Shown here piece after piece: positions 53,854 to 63,546 of a DNA stretch of 64,000 nt. The notes below the pieces were generated by a model. That model saw only the letters and a list, made by a program, of their open reading frames with translations, did no database searches and was not told the DNA's origin. How positions within the stretch are numbered: position 1 is the stretch's first letter; each line of letters starts with the position of its first letter. This stretch comes from Lachnospiraceae bacterium. Lineage in GTDB: Bacteria; Bacillota; Clostridia; Lachnospirales; Lachnospiraceae. The translations under genes were made by a program, and so were the position numbers. The stretch is taken from assembly GCA_017621815.1 (NCBI GenBank), contig JAGASK010000039.1, positions 62,001-126,000 on the forward strand. Reading direction: 5' to 3'.

Positions 53854-54687
53854 TTAACCTTTTAACCCTGAATGTGCAACACCTTCCACCAGATATTTCT
53901 GTGCAATGCAGAAGATAATCAGTATAGGCAGCAGTGCACAGACAGAACCGGCCATCAATAATCCATACTCCGTTTTATACATCGTCCTGAAAGAAGCCAG
54001 TCCTATCTGAATTGTTTTCAGTTTATCATTGTCCAGGTAAATCATTGGCGCCAGATAATCATTCCACATATAATTAAAAGTAAAAACTGTTAATGTTGCC
54101 AGTCCCGGCCTGCACAGCGGCATAATAATCTCCGCATATGTCCTAATTTCACTGCAGCCGTCAATTCTTGCAGCTTCCGAAAGCTCCTCCGGTATTCCCA
54201 GCATAAACTGGCGGAGTACAAATACTCCAAAAGCGCTGAACAGATTAATTAATATCAACGACCAGTGGGTATTATAAAGCCCCAGTTTTCTCACCACCAT
54301 AAACTGCGGAATCATAATCGCCTGCCACGGCACCATCATCGTTCCCAGATAAACAAGAAACAACTTATCCCTTCCCGGATAATGCAGCTTTGAAAAGGAA
54401 TAGGCAGCCAGAGAGCATACCAGCAGCTGTCCTGCTGTAACGACTACAGATAATTTCAGTGAATTAAAAAAATAGGTGGGAAACGGAATCTGTGTCCAAA
54501 CTGTTATGTAATTTTCCCATCGAAAGGCTTCCGGTATCCATTTAATCGGATAGGAGAATATTTCCGTATTGTATTTAAAGGATGAGGACAGCATCCATGC
54601 AAACGGAATCGCCATAATAACAGCCACCGCCAGTACTACCACAAAAATAACTGCTCTGGAAACACGCTTTTTTATTTTTTTCACCAT
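53854..54687 (-). CDS. Carbohydrate ABC transporter permease (MalG type)
   Basis: 277 residues with six helices; the ATPase-docking EAA loop reads EELSEAARIDGCSEIRTYAEIIMPLCRPGLA (about 175-200 region, type CUT1). The site before ATG 54687 is a weak GGGGGCAGG. It follows its partner permease by 13 bases. No ATPase gene is in the unit, so a shared MsmK-like ATPase encoded elsewhere is needed (inference from this family in Firmicutes). Confidence 0.94.
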   Translation of the reverse strand: MVKKIKKRVSRAVIFVVVLAVAVIMAIPFAWMLSSSFKYNTEIFSYPIKWIPEAFRWENYITVWTQIPFPTYFFNSLKLSVVVTAGQLLVCSLAAYSFSKLHYPGRDKLFLVYLGTMMVPWQAIMIPQFMVVRKLGLYNTHWSLILINLFSAFGVFVLRQFMLGIPEELSEAARIDGCSEIRTYAEIIMPLCRPGLATLTVFTFNYMWNDYLAPMIYLDNDKLKTIQIGLASFRTMYKTEYGLLMAGSVCALLPILIIFCIAQKYLVEGVAHSGLKG

Positions 54688-54700
54688 TATTGCCTGCCCC

Positions 54701-55624
54701 CTATTCCGTTACCCATTTATTCTGCAGCTTAAACTGAATAATAGTAAGAATCATCACAACCAGAAACAGGAAATAAGCAATCGCAGAGGCATAGCCAAAG
54801 TGGGAATTTTTAAACCCCTCCTGATAAATACGGAATACCAGAACATTTGTCGCCGTACCCGGTCCTCCTCCCGTCATAATAGCAATCAGGTCATACACCT
54901 GAAACGATCCTATTATGGCTAAAACCATCACCATAAACATTGTGGAGGAAAGCATGGGCAGCGTAATTTTGAAAAATTTTGCAAAAACACCCGCTCCGTC
55001 CATTTCAGCCGCTTCATAAAGATGTCTGGGTATACCCTGCAGTCCTGCAAGCAGCATAATCATAAAATAGCCCGTCTGCTTCCAGATTGCTACCAGCATA
55101 ATTGCCCATAAAGCCCATTTAGAGGATTGCAGCCAGATGGGAACATTCTGCGCTCCCAAGGAGCGCAGAAAAGAATTAATCAGTCCGTTTTCGCTGAAAA
55201 TGATTCCCCAAACAATTCCTACTGCCACATAAGAACACACCTGCGGGAAGAAAATCATTGCCTTAAACACCCCCGCCCCCTTTATTCCCTGATTAATCAC
55301 AACCGCCAAAAACAGCGCAAAAATAATGGTCAGCGGAACGGTTACAACCATATAAACAATATTATTTTTCAACGAAACTCTAAAATAATCATCACTGAAC
55401 ATCGTTATATAATTCCGCAGTCCCACAAAATCGCATTTCTCCAATCCATTATAGTTTGTCAGGGATAAGTAAAAACCATATATTATGGGAATCAGCATAA
55501 ATACTGCAAATCCAAGAAAACTCGGTAAAACAAACAAATATCCCGTAATAACGCTTCGCACTTTTTTCTTTCTTCTCATCCGGATAATATCTCTGTTATC
55601 TTCTATACTCATACTTTTCTGCAT
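54701..55624 (-). CDS. Carbohydrate ABC transporter permease (MalF type)
   Basis: 307 residues. A positively charged N-terminus (RMRRKKKVR) precedes six helices; the EAA loop is in RHLYEAAEMDGAGVFAKFFKITLPML. GAGGCG stands before ATG 55624. Forms the membrane channel together with the MalG-type partner for the sugar captured by the 55649-56956 lipoprotein. Confidence 0.94.
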   Translation of the reverse strand: MQKSMSIEDNRDIIRMRRKKKVRSVITGYLFVLPSFLGFAVFMLIPIIYGFYLSLTNYNGLEKCDFVGLRNYITMFSDDYFRVSLKNNIVYMVVTVPLTIIFALFLAVVINQGIKGAGVFKAMIFFPQVCSYVAVGIVWGIIFSENGLINSFLRSLGAQNVPIWLQSSKWALWAIMLVAIWKQTGYFMIMLLAGLQGIPRHLYEAAEMDGAGVFAKFFKITLPMLSSTMFMVMVLAIIGSFQVYDLIAIMTGGGPGTATNVLVFRIYQEGFKNSHFGYASAIAYFLFLVVMILTIIQFKLQNKWVTE

Positions 55625-55648
55625 GCAGTGCGCCTCTTTCTCAAAAAT

Positions 55649-56956
55649 TTATTTATTCAGAATTGAATTACGCTGATTAATAAATTTTTCCATACACTCC
55701 TCCAGGCTCGTTTCATTGAGAAGATAAAGGTCCGCATTTTCCACATACGCCTGCTTAATTTCTCCATAGCCCTCATCCACAGGCTGTTCCTGTATTTTTT
55801 TAGATTCAAAGAATACGGAAACAGTATCATTATCGGTAGCTTCCTTATATGCTGCAATTACGTCTGCGGAAGAATATGCATGAATAATACCGTCCTTCGA
55901 ATAACTTTCCGCTCCCGATTCACCTGCCAGATAAGTTAAAAAGTCAAAACTTTCTTCCTTATGCTTTGAATATGCGCTGATTCCCACATACTGAAAATCT
56001 CCAAAGGTTGTATAATCCTCAGCCCCTTCCGGTATTGGCATATAGGTCACTCCCCAGTTCACATCCGCCTTGCCTGCCGCAACATCTTCCAGAAACATAT
56101 TTACCATCCATTCTCCGTTCGGCATCAGCGCAGCCTTACCGTTTTCAAAATCGGCAAGGTAATCGAAATCGGTAGCATTAATCTGTGTATAGCTGTAACA
56201 CGATTCGCGGCTGTAAATATCCTTGCTCATTTCCAGCCCCTCCTTGATGGAATCCGTATCATCCGAGTTCAGATACACTCCCTTTTGTATCGAGTAATAA
56301 TCCATCACCCAGTTTACCAGCATTCCTCCTTTTACCTCGGAACCGTCTGCGGCAGTAATCCCCTTTTCTTTACAGGTCTGATAAATCACATCGCACAAAT
56401 CCGCATATTCTTTCCAAGTCAGCTGCTTTGAAGGATATTCAATTCCGGCTTTATCCAGAAGATCTTTATTGTAATACAATACCCAGCAGGTTGTTCTCGT
56501 AGGCAGGGCATAAAAATTTCCCCCTACCGCACTGGAATCCCACATAGGACCATAGCTTGAAACATCCAGTGAGTTATTGGAAAGCATATCAGTTATATCC
56601 TGAAGCGCTCCCCCGTTTGCCAGCTCTGACAGCTGGGCGGTTCCTCTTAAATCCACCAAGTCCACGCTGTCATCCTTAGCCGCAAACAACATCTGCAGCT
56701 TTTCTTCATAATCCGTATTTTCCCCCGAAACAACGGTGAGCTCAACCTCCACATTCTCATGGGTTTTCTCATATTCATCAATTACCTTCTGAATATAAGC
56801 CTCCTCAGAGTTCCAGACATAAAAACTAAGTGTTACCTTTTCCTCTTCACTTTCGGCACTGTTATTAACAGTATTTTCACCATCGCTCCCACATCCGGTC
56901 AGCATGGAAAGCACCATGGCAGCAACTAAAACGACAAAGCAGATTTTCCTTCTCAT
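55649..56956 (-). CDS. Carbohydrate ABC transporter substrate-binding lipoprotein
   Basis: 435 residues; AAGGAGG 6 bases before ATG 56956. Lipoprotein signal MRRKICFVVLVAAMVLSMLTGC with lipid-accepting Cys22, then a type 1 solute-binding fold (SFYVWNSEEAYIQKVIDEYEK; ALPTRTTCWVLYYNKDLLD; LMPNGEWMVNMF). Anchored outside the membrane, it binds the oligosaccharide and delivers it to the permease pair. Substrate unknown, probably a beta-glucan or xylan fragment given the GH5 enzyme and esterase. Confidence 0.94.
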   Translation of the reverse strand: MRRKICFVVLVAAMVLSMLTGCGSDGENTVNNSAESEEEKVTLSFYVWNSEEAYIQKVIDEYEKTHENVEVELTVVSGENTDYEEKLQMLFAAKDDSVDLVDLRGTAQLSELANGGALQDITDMLSNNSLDVSSYGPMWDSSAVGGNFYALPTRTTCWVLYYNKDLLDKAGIEYPSKQLTWKEYADLCDVIYQTCKEKGITAADGSEVKGGMLVNWVMDYYSIQKGVYLNSDDTDSIKEGLEMSKDIYSRESCYSYTQINATDFDYLADFENGKAALMPNGEWMVNMFLEDVAAGKADVNWGVTYMPIPEGAEDYTTFGDFQYVGISAYSKHKEESFDFLTYLAGESGAESYSKDGIIHAYSSADVIAAYKEATDNDTVSVFFESKKIQEQPVDEGYGEIKQAYVENADLYLLNETSLEECMEKFINQRNSILNK

Positions 56957-57028
56957 AGTAATCCTCCTTACAATATTTAATATTTATACAGCATTGCCTT
57001 ACCGCTTCAGTATATTAAAATCTCACCG

Positions 57029-57892
57029 TTATAAACAGGTTGATTTTTTATCATCCGGCATCTGTTTAGCCTGTGTCCCGTCAATCCATTTCTCCAGCCA
57101 TAAATGCACCAGATTTATCCATTCTGCAGCCGAATCCTCTACCTCCACTCTCAACCCCGTCTGTGTTAAGCGATTGGCAAGAGCCAGACCATGTCCGCCC
57201 CTTTCAAACATATGAAATTCCACCGGTATTTTCTGCCGCACCAATTCATTGACCAACAGCAGTGAATTTTGCACGGGCACCACCGAATCTTCATAGGTAT
57301 GCCATATAAAGGTCCGGGGCGTCTGGCTATTAACACAATGTTCTATGGATACGCTCTCCTTCTTTTCCTCATATTCCTTTCCCAATAATTTTCTGAAAGA
57401 ATCATCATGGGCAAATTCCCCGGAAGTAATTACCGGATAGCATAATATCATTGCATTGGGCCGGAGCACTTCCGGTTCTGCATCCAGCTTTGCACAAACG
57501 AAATCCCGGCTCCAAAACACACCGTAACCTGCCGCCAGATGTCCTCCGGCAGAAAATCCAGATACCACAATCTTCTCTTCATCAATATTCCATTTCTCCG
57601 CATTATTTCTCAGCAGCATTACCGACTTGCCAAGTTCCAAAAGAGCCGTCGGAAAGACAGCGGGACTTGTCGAATACTTAAGCACTGCGGCATGGTATCC
57701 CATTGCAGCATACTGTATTGCAATAATCTCCGCCTCCCTGTCAGATAAATACTTATATCCTCCTCCGGGGCAGATAACAATAACCGGTCTTTTGTGGATT
57801 TCCATCTCGGGCGAATCATCCAGCAGATACAGAAGCAGCTGTGCAGATTCTATTGAATTTTCATTTCTGATATCACATATCTTATAGTTCAT
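57029..57892 (-). CDS. Alpha/beta-hydrolase, carbohydrate-esterase-like (BD-FAE type)
   Basis: 287 residues, no signal peptide. Oxyanion region VIVICPGGGYKYLSDREAE (about 37-55), nucleophile elbow VSGFSAGGHLAAGYG (about 110-124, Ser113-Ala-Gly-Gly), acid in HTYEDSVVPVQNS and His in RGGHGLAL. This plan is typical of intracellular xylan/feruloyl or acetyl esterases. It is the first gene of the sugar unit, 72 bases before the binding-protein gene, and probably removes ester groups from the imported oligosaccharide (inference). Confidence 0.88.
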   Translation of the reverse strand: MNYKICDIRNENSIESAQLLLYLLDDSPEMEIHKRPVIVICPGGGYKYLSDREAEIIAIQYAAMGYHAAVLKYSTSPAVFPTALLELGKSVMLLRNNAEKWNIDEEKIVVSGFSAGGHLAAGYGVFWSRDFVCAKLDAEPEVLRPNAMILCYPVITSGEFAHDDSFRKLLGKEYEEKKESVSIEHCVNSQTPRTFIWHTYEDSVVPVQNSLLLVNELVRQKIPVEFHMFERGGHGLALANRLTQTGLRVEVEDSAAEWINLVHLWLEKWIDGTQAKQMPDDKKSTCL

Positions 57893-58076
57893 ACTTCCTC
57901 ATGCCTCCTCTATTTTTTTATATGACCTTTACTATTCTGCTAAAGCTGAAGGATTTTTGCAATAATTTGAAGCAGAGTTTATAAAAAATCAACCCGGAAA
58001 GCAGTTGCTTTTAAAAACCATTACTGTATACTGAAATGTAATATTGCGAATTCTATCAGAATGAAGGGAGAATATC

Positions 58077-59594
58077 ATGTTTTACTGTTTGCTTTTTTTT
58101 CTGATTCTAATATCGATATTGTGCGTGCTCAATATAAAAAATCACTGGGCAAAACCACTGATTTTTCTGATAATTTCCTATTTTCTGGCAATTTGCTGCA
58201 TGATAATTTATATATCAAAACACACTTACTATTACAATGTCATTACTAATTATTTTGTGCTGCCGAAATTCCTCTGGAAGAAGCTGTTCTTTTTATCCAT
58301 AGACCGCTTTCACCTTATCCGCATTTTAAACTGGTCCTGCAGCGCCATTGTATTATTCAGCGTCTATTTCACCTTTTCAATCCTAAAACCGGCAAAGGAC
58401 AGGGCTGAGAAATTAATCATCTATGGGATTGCCCTTTATTTTCTTATCATAAATATTTTATATGATCCCGGTATTAGCATAAAAATATACTATCACCTGT
58501 ACCCGGCTGTTTTTACCGTGCGCGAATATGCGGCTGCCCAAAATATATTCCACCGCATAACGCAGGGAATTAATTATTTTATTCTTATCGCTACCCTGAT
58601 AGCGCTTCTGCATTACTGCATAAATGCGGCCCCCGTAAAAGTCATGCGAATTCATCTGCTGATAATTGTTGTAAGCTACTGCGTTATGTGTATCTGTTAT
58701 TTTACCTTTTTATCCTTCGCCCCAAACTGGTACTTGACCATATCAAAAACAGCCGGAACCTATTATTATCAGCCAATCCGTCTCTCAACAAATACTCTGA
58801 AATATCAGCTGTCCCCATTTTTACTGGTGTTTGCAGCTATTATAATATCTGTATTTTATTTACAATACTCAAACTATATAAAAAGAATTGAAAACGCCAA
58901 CTTATCCATTTCCAGGCAAATTGACGCTGCTGAAACCACCTCCAAGGTCTTCTGCCACTTTATTAAAAACGAACTGCTGAATATTCAGTCGGAAATTGCC
59001 GTACTGCCGGCTTCCACTGAGAATGAACAGCAAATCCGTTTGCTTCTGGAACACTGCCGACTTTTATACAACCGGATTGACTCCATACACAGGAGTACGA
59101 AAACCTCCAAACTGTATTTGAAAAAAAGTTCCATTCAAAATATACTGCACTCCACCTTAAAGCTGTTTGCTTCCGAATTGAAGCAGATAACGGTTGTAAA
59201 AAGCTTTCCCCAGAAAGAGGTTTATATTTTTGCGGATGAACAGTATTTAGAACAGGCCTTGCATAACCTGATACGCAATGCCATTACTGCACTGCTGGAT
59301 AAAGAAAAAACATCCTCATTTTTTCCCACTCTGACTTTTCGGCTTTATCAGACAGGAAAATGGATTATTTTCACAGTGGAGGACAACGGCATCGGTATTT
59401 CCGAAAAAAACCTTTCCCAAATATTTACACCGTTTTTCTCCTCCAAACCCTTTTCTGAACACTGGGGAATCGGACTTTCACTTACACATAAAATAATATC
59501 CGCACATGATGGTCAGATACAGGTCGAAAGCACACCAGGTATGGGAACTTGTTTTAAAATCCTTCTACCCAATGTTTATCATATTAATTTTTAA
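58077..59594 (+). CDS. Sensor histidine kinase with multi-helix membrane domain
   Basis: 505 residues; GAAGGGAG precedes ATG 58077. About eight membrane helices occupy 1-270, with little outside the membrane. The phosphoacceptor region is KVFCHFIKNELLNIQSEI (about 297-314), with N box NLIRNAITALLDKE, DNGIGISEKNL and GIGLSLTHKII as the ATP-binding core. It is divergent from the sugar uptake genes, with about 180 bases between starts, and is paired with a NarL-type regulator 10 bases downstream. Likely senses a sugar-related or membrane signal and controls the sugar unit; that is an inference from position. Confidence 0.9.
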   Translation: MFYCLLFFLILISILCVLNIKNHWAKPLIFLIISYFLAICCMIIYISKHTYYYNVITNYFVLPKFLWKKLFFLSIDRFHLIRILNWSCSAIVLFSVYFTFSILKPAKDRAEKLIIYGIALYFLIINILYDPGISIKIYYHLYPAVFTVREYAAAQNIFHRITQGINYFILIATLIALLHYCINAAPVKVMRIHLLIIVVSYCVMCICYFTFLSFAPNWYLTISKTAGTYYYQPIRLSTNTLKYQLSPFLLVFAAIIISVFYLQYSNYIKRIENANLSISRQIDAAETTSKVFCHFIKNELLNIQSEIAVLPASTENEQQIRLLLEHCRLLYNRIDSIHRSTKTSKLYLKKSSIQNILHSTLKLFASELKQITVVKSFPQKEVYIFADEQYLEQALHNLIRNAITALLDKEKTSSFFPTLTFRLYQTGKWIIFTVEDNGIGISEKNLSQIFTPFFSSKPFSEHWGIGLSLTHKIISAHDGQIQVESTPGMGTCFKILLPNVYHINF

Positions 59595-59604
59595 GGAGGG
59601 AATT

Positions 59605-60309
59605 ATGTCAGAAAAAAATGTAGCTGAAATCAAAGTACTTGTAGCAGAAGATATGGAATCCCTTTGCAAATATTACACGCAGATATTAAATCAGGATCCT
59701 GATATCACCGTTGTTGCCAGCGTTTCAGACGGACCATCCGCTGTCAGAGAGGCACTGCGCCTTATACCAGACGTCATCTTAATGGACATCGAAATGGATA
59801 CCAGGGAAGCCGGACTGCTTGCCTCAAAAGAAATTCTAACCCGGCTTCCAGAAACGAAAATTATCATTCTTACTGTGTATGAAGAAGATGATCTCATCTC
59901 TTCCGCTTTCGTTTTAGGAGCATGTGATTATATGCTGAAAAACTCATCCCCGGAAGAAATCCTCAAGGGCGTTAAGGATGCCTATCAGGGCAAATCACCC
60001 ATACGTCCTGAGATAGCCCCAAAACTGCGTTCTGAATTCAAGCGGGTCAAATCCTACGAATCCAGTTTTCTGTACGCCTTAAACATGCTGACGCTTTTAA
60101 CCTCAACAGAAATCGATATCCTGTATTTGTTATCACAAAACAATTCCCGTTCGGATATCTGTAAAATCAGATGTGTTGAAATGTCCACTGTCAAAACGCA
60201 GATTCACAATATTCTGCAGAAAACAGGAAAGAAATCCATTGCGGAGGTTCTAAGCCCGATAGAAGATCAAAATGTCTGGGAGCTAATACTAAATGCACGA
60301 AGCAGATAG
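59605..60309 (+). CDS. NarL/FixJ-family response regulator
   Basis: 234 residues from ATG 59605 (AAGGAGGG 6 bases upstream; a longer frame overlaps the kinase). Receiver with VAEDMESL, phosphoacceptor in VILMDIEMD (about Asp57) and switch Lys in DYMLKNSSPEE. C-terminal LuxR-type helix-turn-helix LTSTEIDILYLLSQNN ... VEMSTVKTQIHNILQKT. Its 3' end overlaps the convergent M20 gene by 21 bases, with no terminator between. Confidence 0.93.
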   Translation: MSEKNVAEIKVLVAEDMESLCKYYTQILNQDPDITVVASVSDGPSAVREALRLIPDVILMDIEMDTREAGLLASKEILTRLPETKIIILTVYEEDDLISSAFVLGACDYMLKNSSPEEILKGVKDAYQGKSPIRPEIAPKLRSEFKRVKSYESSFLYALNMLTLLTSTEIDILYLLSQNNSRSDICKIRCVEMSTVKTQIHNILQKTGKKSIAEVLSPIEDQNVWELILNARSR

Positions 60310-61425
60310 GCTGTCAAACATCAATTCCGCCAAATATTCTGCCGTAGGCAGAATCACACTTTCATCCACTTTAAATCCCGGCTGATGAATCAACTGACCC
60401 TTTCCGGTTCCCACCTTGATATAGCAGCCGGGGATTTTTTCTTCAAAAAAGGCAAAGTCGTCCCCTCCCATGGAGCTTTCTTCCGGCACCACCGAAAATC
60501 CGCACTTATCAGCCGTTTTCATGCTGTGGATTACCATTTCCCCGTCATTATATGTTGCAGGAGGACCGGCAATCCAATTAATCTCTGCCTCCGCTCCAAA
60601 TGCGGCTGCCGTATGTTTTGCAATCTCTGCAAGTTTTTTTTCAAAAAGCTCTCTGTCTTTTTTATCCATAGTACGGACAGTTCCTTCAAGCTCCGCTGTT
60701 TCGGGAATCACATTCCAGGTGTTTCCTGCCTGAATTCTTGTAACGCTGATTAAAGAAGGATGAAAAGCATTGATATTTCTGGTAACAATGGTCTGCAGCG
60801 CCTGCACCACAGCCGCTGCCACGGGTATAGGGTCTATGCCGTCGTCAGGGTGAGCGCCATGACAGCCCACTCCTTTTATCTTAATTATAAACCGGTCAAC
60901 TGCCGCCGTTACATAACCTTCCCGGATTCCAAGCACTCCTGCTTCATTGGTAGGGTCTGCATGCAGTCCCCATATTCTTTCCACGTCCTCCATGACATCC
61001 GTTTCCAGTATTTTAAGTGCACCAAGAGAAGATTCCTCCGCAGGCTGAAAAATAATCTTCACCGTGCCGGAAAGCTCTTCTTTTTTCTCATTTAACAGAA
61101 TCGCACAGCCGATTCCCGACACAATATGAAAATCATGCCCGCAGGCATGCATTTTCCCCTCACATTCCGAAGCATAGGAAAGGCCCGATTCTTCCCCGAT
61201 GGGCAATGCGTCAATGTCGCAGCGAAGAGCCTGTACCGGTCCCTTCTTCTCTCCCCTTATTACGGCAACAAGCCCCGTCTTAAGCTCACAGGGAAGAATT
61301 TCTACTCCTGCCTCAAGCAATATTTCCCTGATTTTATTTGTAGTTTCATATTCCTCATAGGACAGCTCCGGATGCCTGTGAAACCACTCAAAATACTCCG
61401 TCAATTTTTCTCTAAGACCTTCCAT
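60289..61425 (-). CDS. M20-family amidohydrolase/peptidase
   Basis: 378 residues; AAGGAGCGG precedes ATG 61425. Motifs of the hippurate-hydrolase/N-acetyl-diaminopimelate deacetylase group: WFHRHPELSYEEYET (about 14-28), RCDIDALPIGEESGLSY, GKMHACGHDFH (about 90-100), FQPAEESSLGA, and the C-terminal metal region SSMGGDDFAFF. Cytosolic. It hydrolyses an N-acyl amino acid or a short peptide; substrate not readable. Close to a peptide ABC transporter of the same orientation, from which it is separated by the MITE-like element. Confidence 0.93.
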   Translation of the reverse strand: MEGLREKLTEYFEWFHRHPELSYEEYETTNKIREILLEAGVEILPCELKTGLVAVIRGEKKGPVQALRCDIDALPIGEESGLSYASECEGKMHACGHDFHIVSGIGCAILLNEKKEELSGTVKIIFQPAEESSLGALKILETDVMEDVERIWGLHADPTNEAGVLGIREGYVTAAVDRFIIKIKGVGCHGAHPDDGIDPIPVAAAVVQALQTIVTRNINAFHPSLISVTRIQAGNTWNVIPETAELEGTVRTMDKKDRELFEKKLAEIAKHTAAAFGAEAEINWIAGPPATYNDGEMVIHSMKTADKCGFSVVPEESSMGGDDFAFFEEKIPGCYIKVGTGKGQLIHQPGFKVDESVILPTAEYLAELMFDSLSASCI

Positions 61426-61453
61426 ATCCCGCTCCTTTTTATTTACCGTAACC

Positions 61454-61666
61454 TAGGTAATTGCGAAACTCATAAACTCATAGAATATTCAGACAATATT
61501 TCTATGAAAAGCCTTATACGCTATGCAGATGAGACTCATAAAAACGTGGAAGCCTTTGCTGAACGCGTTTTTAATCTCTGAGGCTCGTCGGAATGCCCAG
61601 CGTAACAGGATTTGAATGGAAATATTGCCTGAATATTTCCACAGTTTTGTGTTTCGCAATTACCTA
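61454..61666. mobile_element. MITE-like element with 16-bp perfect terminal inverted repeats
   Basis: TAGGTAATTGCGAAAC (61454-61469) and GTTTCGCAATTACCTA (61651-61666) are perfect inverted repeats. Further in, GAATATTCAGACAATATTTC (from about 61486) has a near-perfect partner (GAAATATTGCCTGAATATT, from about 61618), so the ends are about 55 bp long. The outer TA on each side may be a TA target duplication as made by IS630/mariner elements. Inside is only a 25-codon frame (MKSLIRYADETHKNVEAFAE) that may be a transposase remnant. The element has no transposase and must be mobilised in trans, if at all. Confidence 0.75.
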
Positions 61667-61701
61667 TTACAGTCACTGCTTCCGGTGCCATAAATTAACT
61701 C

Positions 61702-62589
61702 CTACCTGCTGTTTGGGTCTAACGCATCCCGCAGCGCATCTCCCACAAAATTAATCGCCATAACAAGCACTATAATAAGCACCCCCGGCGGCACCCAGAG
61801 CCACGGCTGCTTTGTAAGTACCGTAAGTGACTCGGCACCGTTTAACATATTTCCCAGGCTTGCCGTAGGCGGCTGGACACCCATACCAAGGAAACTTAAT
61901 GCCGCTTCGTCCAGCATGGACAGCGCCAGAACCGATGTGGCATACACAAGTATGGGCGCCACCGTATTGGGAAGAATTTCCGAAAATAAAATATGCGAAA
62001 GGGGCATTCCTGCCACAAGGTTGCTTTTAATAAAATTAGTCTCCCGAAGATTCAATACGTTGCCCCGCACCAGCCTGGCAATTCCCGGCCAGTCCACAAA
62101 CCCGAGAATCAATATGATACTCCACAACCCGGGCTTAAAAATGGAGGCAGCCACCAGCACCAGCAAAATATACGGAAAAGACATTACCATATCCGTAAAA
62201 CGCATGATAACCATATCAGCAGCACCTCCGAAGTAGCCTGCTATCAGGCCAAGAATCACTCCGATTACAGTAGAAATCAAAGTCGCCATAATTCCCACCA
62301 GAAGGGAAATTCTCATGGCATATAAAAGCCTGCTCAGAACATCCCTGCCTATCTGGTCAGTGCCAAGCCAGAATTCTTTGCTTGGCGCCCCGCTGAAGGG
62401 TCCTACAATTTCATTGGGGTCATGAGGTGCAATGAAAGGCGCAAAAAGCGCTGCTGCGCCTAATATAATCAATATAACCAGACTGACCGCTGCCAGACGA
62501 TGATGCTTAAAACGCCTGAAAACTGTCTGCAAATAGCTCTCATTGACAATATCTATTTTTTTATTATTATTTTTCTTTTTATCTGCCAT
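61702..62589 (-). CDS. Peptide ABC transporter permease (DppC/OppC type)
   Basis: 295 residues with about six helices. A basic, Asn/Lys-rich N-terminus precedes the first helix; WLGTDQIGRDVLSRLLYAMRISL (about 70-95) is the OppC signature and VAGMPLSHILFSEILPNTVAPIL contains the EAA loop. It is 9 bases after the DppB-type gene. Imports di- or oligopeptides, or nickel in some relatives. Confidence 0.94.
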   Translation of the reverse strand: MADKKKNNNKKIDIVNESYLQTVFRRFKHHRLAAVSLVILIILGAAALFAPFIAPHDPNEIVGPFSGAPSKEFWLGTDQIGRDVLSRLLYAMRISLLVGIMATLISTVIGVILGLIAGYFGGAADMVIMRFTDMVMSFPYILLVLVAASIFKPGLWSIILILGFVDWPGIARLVRGNVLNLRETNFIKSNLVAGMPLSHILFSEILPNTVAPILVYATSVLALSMLDEAALSFLGMGVQPPTASLGNMLNGAESLTVLTKQPWLWVPPGVLIIVLVMAINFVGDALRDALDPNSR

Positions 62590-62598
62590 GTGCCCCTC

Positions 62599-63546
62599 CT
62601 AATCAAGCTGAATTGTAGGGTCTACCAGCGCATACAGAATATCCGTAATTAAATTGGCCGCCAGAACAACCACCGCCGACAATAAACATACTCCCATAAT
62701 CACGGGATAATCACGGCTGGTAATGGCGCTCATGGTCATGAGCCCAAGCCCCGGCCAGGAAAAAACCTGTTCAATAATAACCGCCCCGCCGAATAAAACG
62801 GGGATTTCCATTCCGATTACCGTCACAATGGGTACCAGTGCATTGCGCAGGGCATGCTTATAAATCACTTTAAATCTTCCGATTCCCTTGGCCCTTGCCG
62901 TTCTTAAATAGTCCTGCTGAAGTATTTCCAACACCGCGCTTCTGATATATCTGATATTGCTCCCTGCCATAGAGGTTGCCAGTACCAGAACCGGCATAAC
63001 CATATGCTTCGCCACATCCGCGGCTCCGCCCTCAGTTCCCAGTGTAGTCATTCCGCTTGACGGCAGCCAGCCAAGCTTTATGGTAAAAACATAAATCAGT
63101 AAAAGCGACAGGAAAAATCCGGGTATGCTGCTTCCAAGAAAGGAAAGTGTAACAACCGTATAGTCACCCTTGGAATACTGGTGAATCGCGCTGTAAATAC
63201 CTGCGGGCACCGCCATAAGAAGGCTTACAATCAGTGAAACACCCATAAGCAGCAGAGTAGGTCCCAAATGACTTGCTATCATGCTGCTGACAGACTGATA
63301 GGATTTAATGGAATATCCCATATTTCCCTGAAGAAGCTGCCCCAGCCAGATAAAATACTGTACATAAAAGGGCTTATCAAGCCCCAGCGCAATTTTCTTT
63401 GCTTCTACAGCCGCTTCCGATACTCTTGGTCCCTGCAGCATTTCCAGCGGACTTCCCGCCAGACACATAATGGCATAATCAATAATGGTAATGCCGATAA
63501 GTACGGGAATGGCAATCAGGATTCGCTTAATAATATATTTACTCAT
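62599..63546 (-). CDS. Peptide ABC transporter permease (DppB/OppB type)
   Basis: 315 residues from ATG 63546 ([18 protein letters not shown]); the longer frame to 63663 overlaps the ATPase gene and is discarded. The start overlaps the ATPase stop by four bases (ATGA). Six helices; [26 protein letters not shown] and the EAA-loop region [25 protein letters not shown] are characteristic. Partner of the DppC-type permease. Confidence 0.94.
   Translation of the reverse strand: MSKYIIKRILIAIPVLIGITIIDYAIMCLAGSPLEMLQGPRVSEAAVEAKKIALGLDKPFYVQYFIWLGQLLQGNMGYSIKSYQSVSSMIASHLGPTLLLMGVSLIVSLLMAVPAGIYSAIHQYSKGDYTVVTLSFLGSSIPGFFLSLLLIYVFTIKLGWLPSSGMTTLGTEGGAADVAKHMVMPVLVLATSMAGSNIRYIRSAVLEILQQDYLRTARAKGIGRFKVIYKHALRNALVPIVTVIGMEIPVLFGGAVIIEQVFSWPGLGLMTMSAITSRDYPVIMGVCLLSAVVVLAANLITDILYALVDPTIQLD

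Noticed and set aside
61126-61581. Plus-strand frame of 151 codons across the M20 start
   Set aside because: Most is antisense to the M20 gene; only its last 25 codons lie inside the MITE-like element and they show no recognisable domain.
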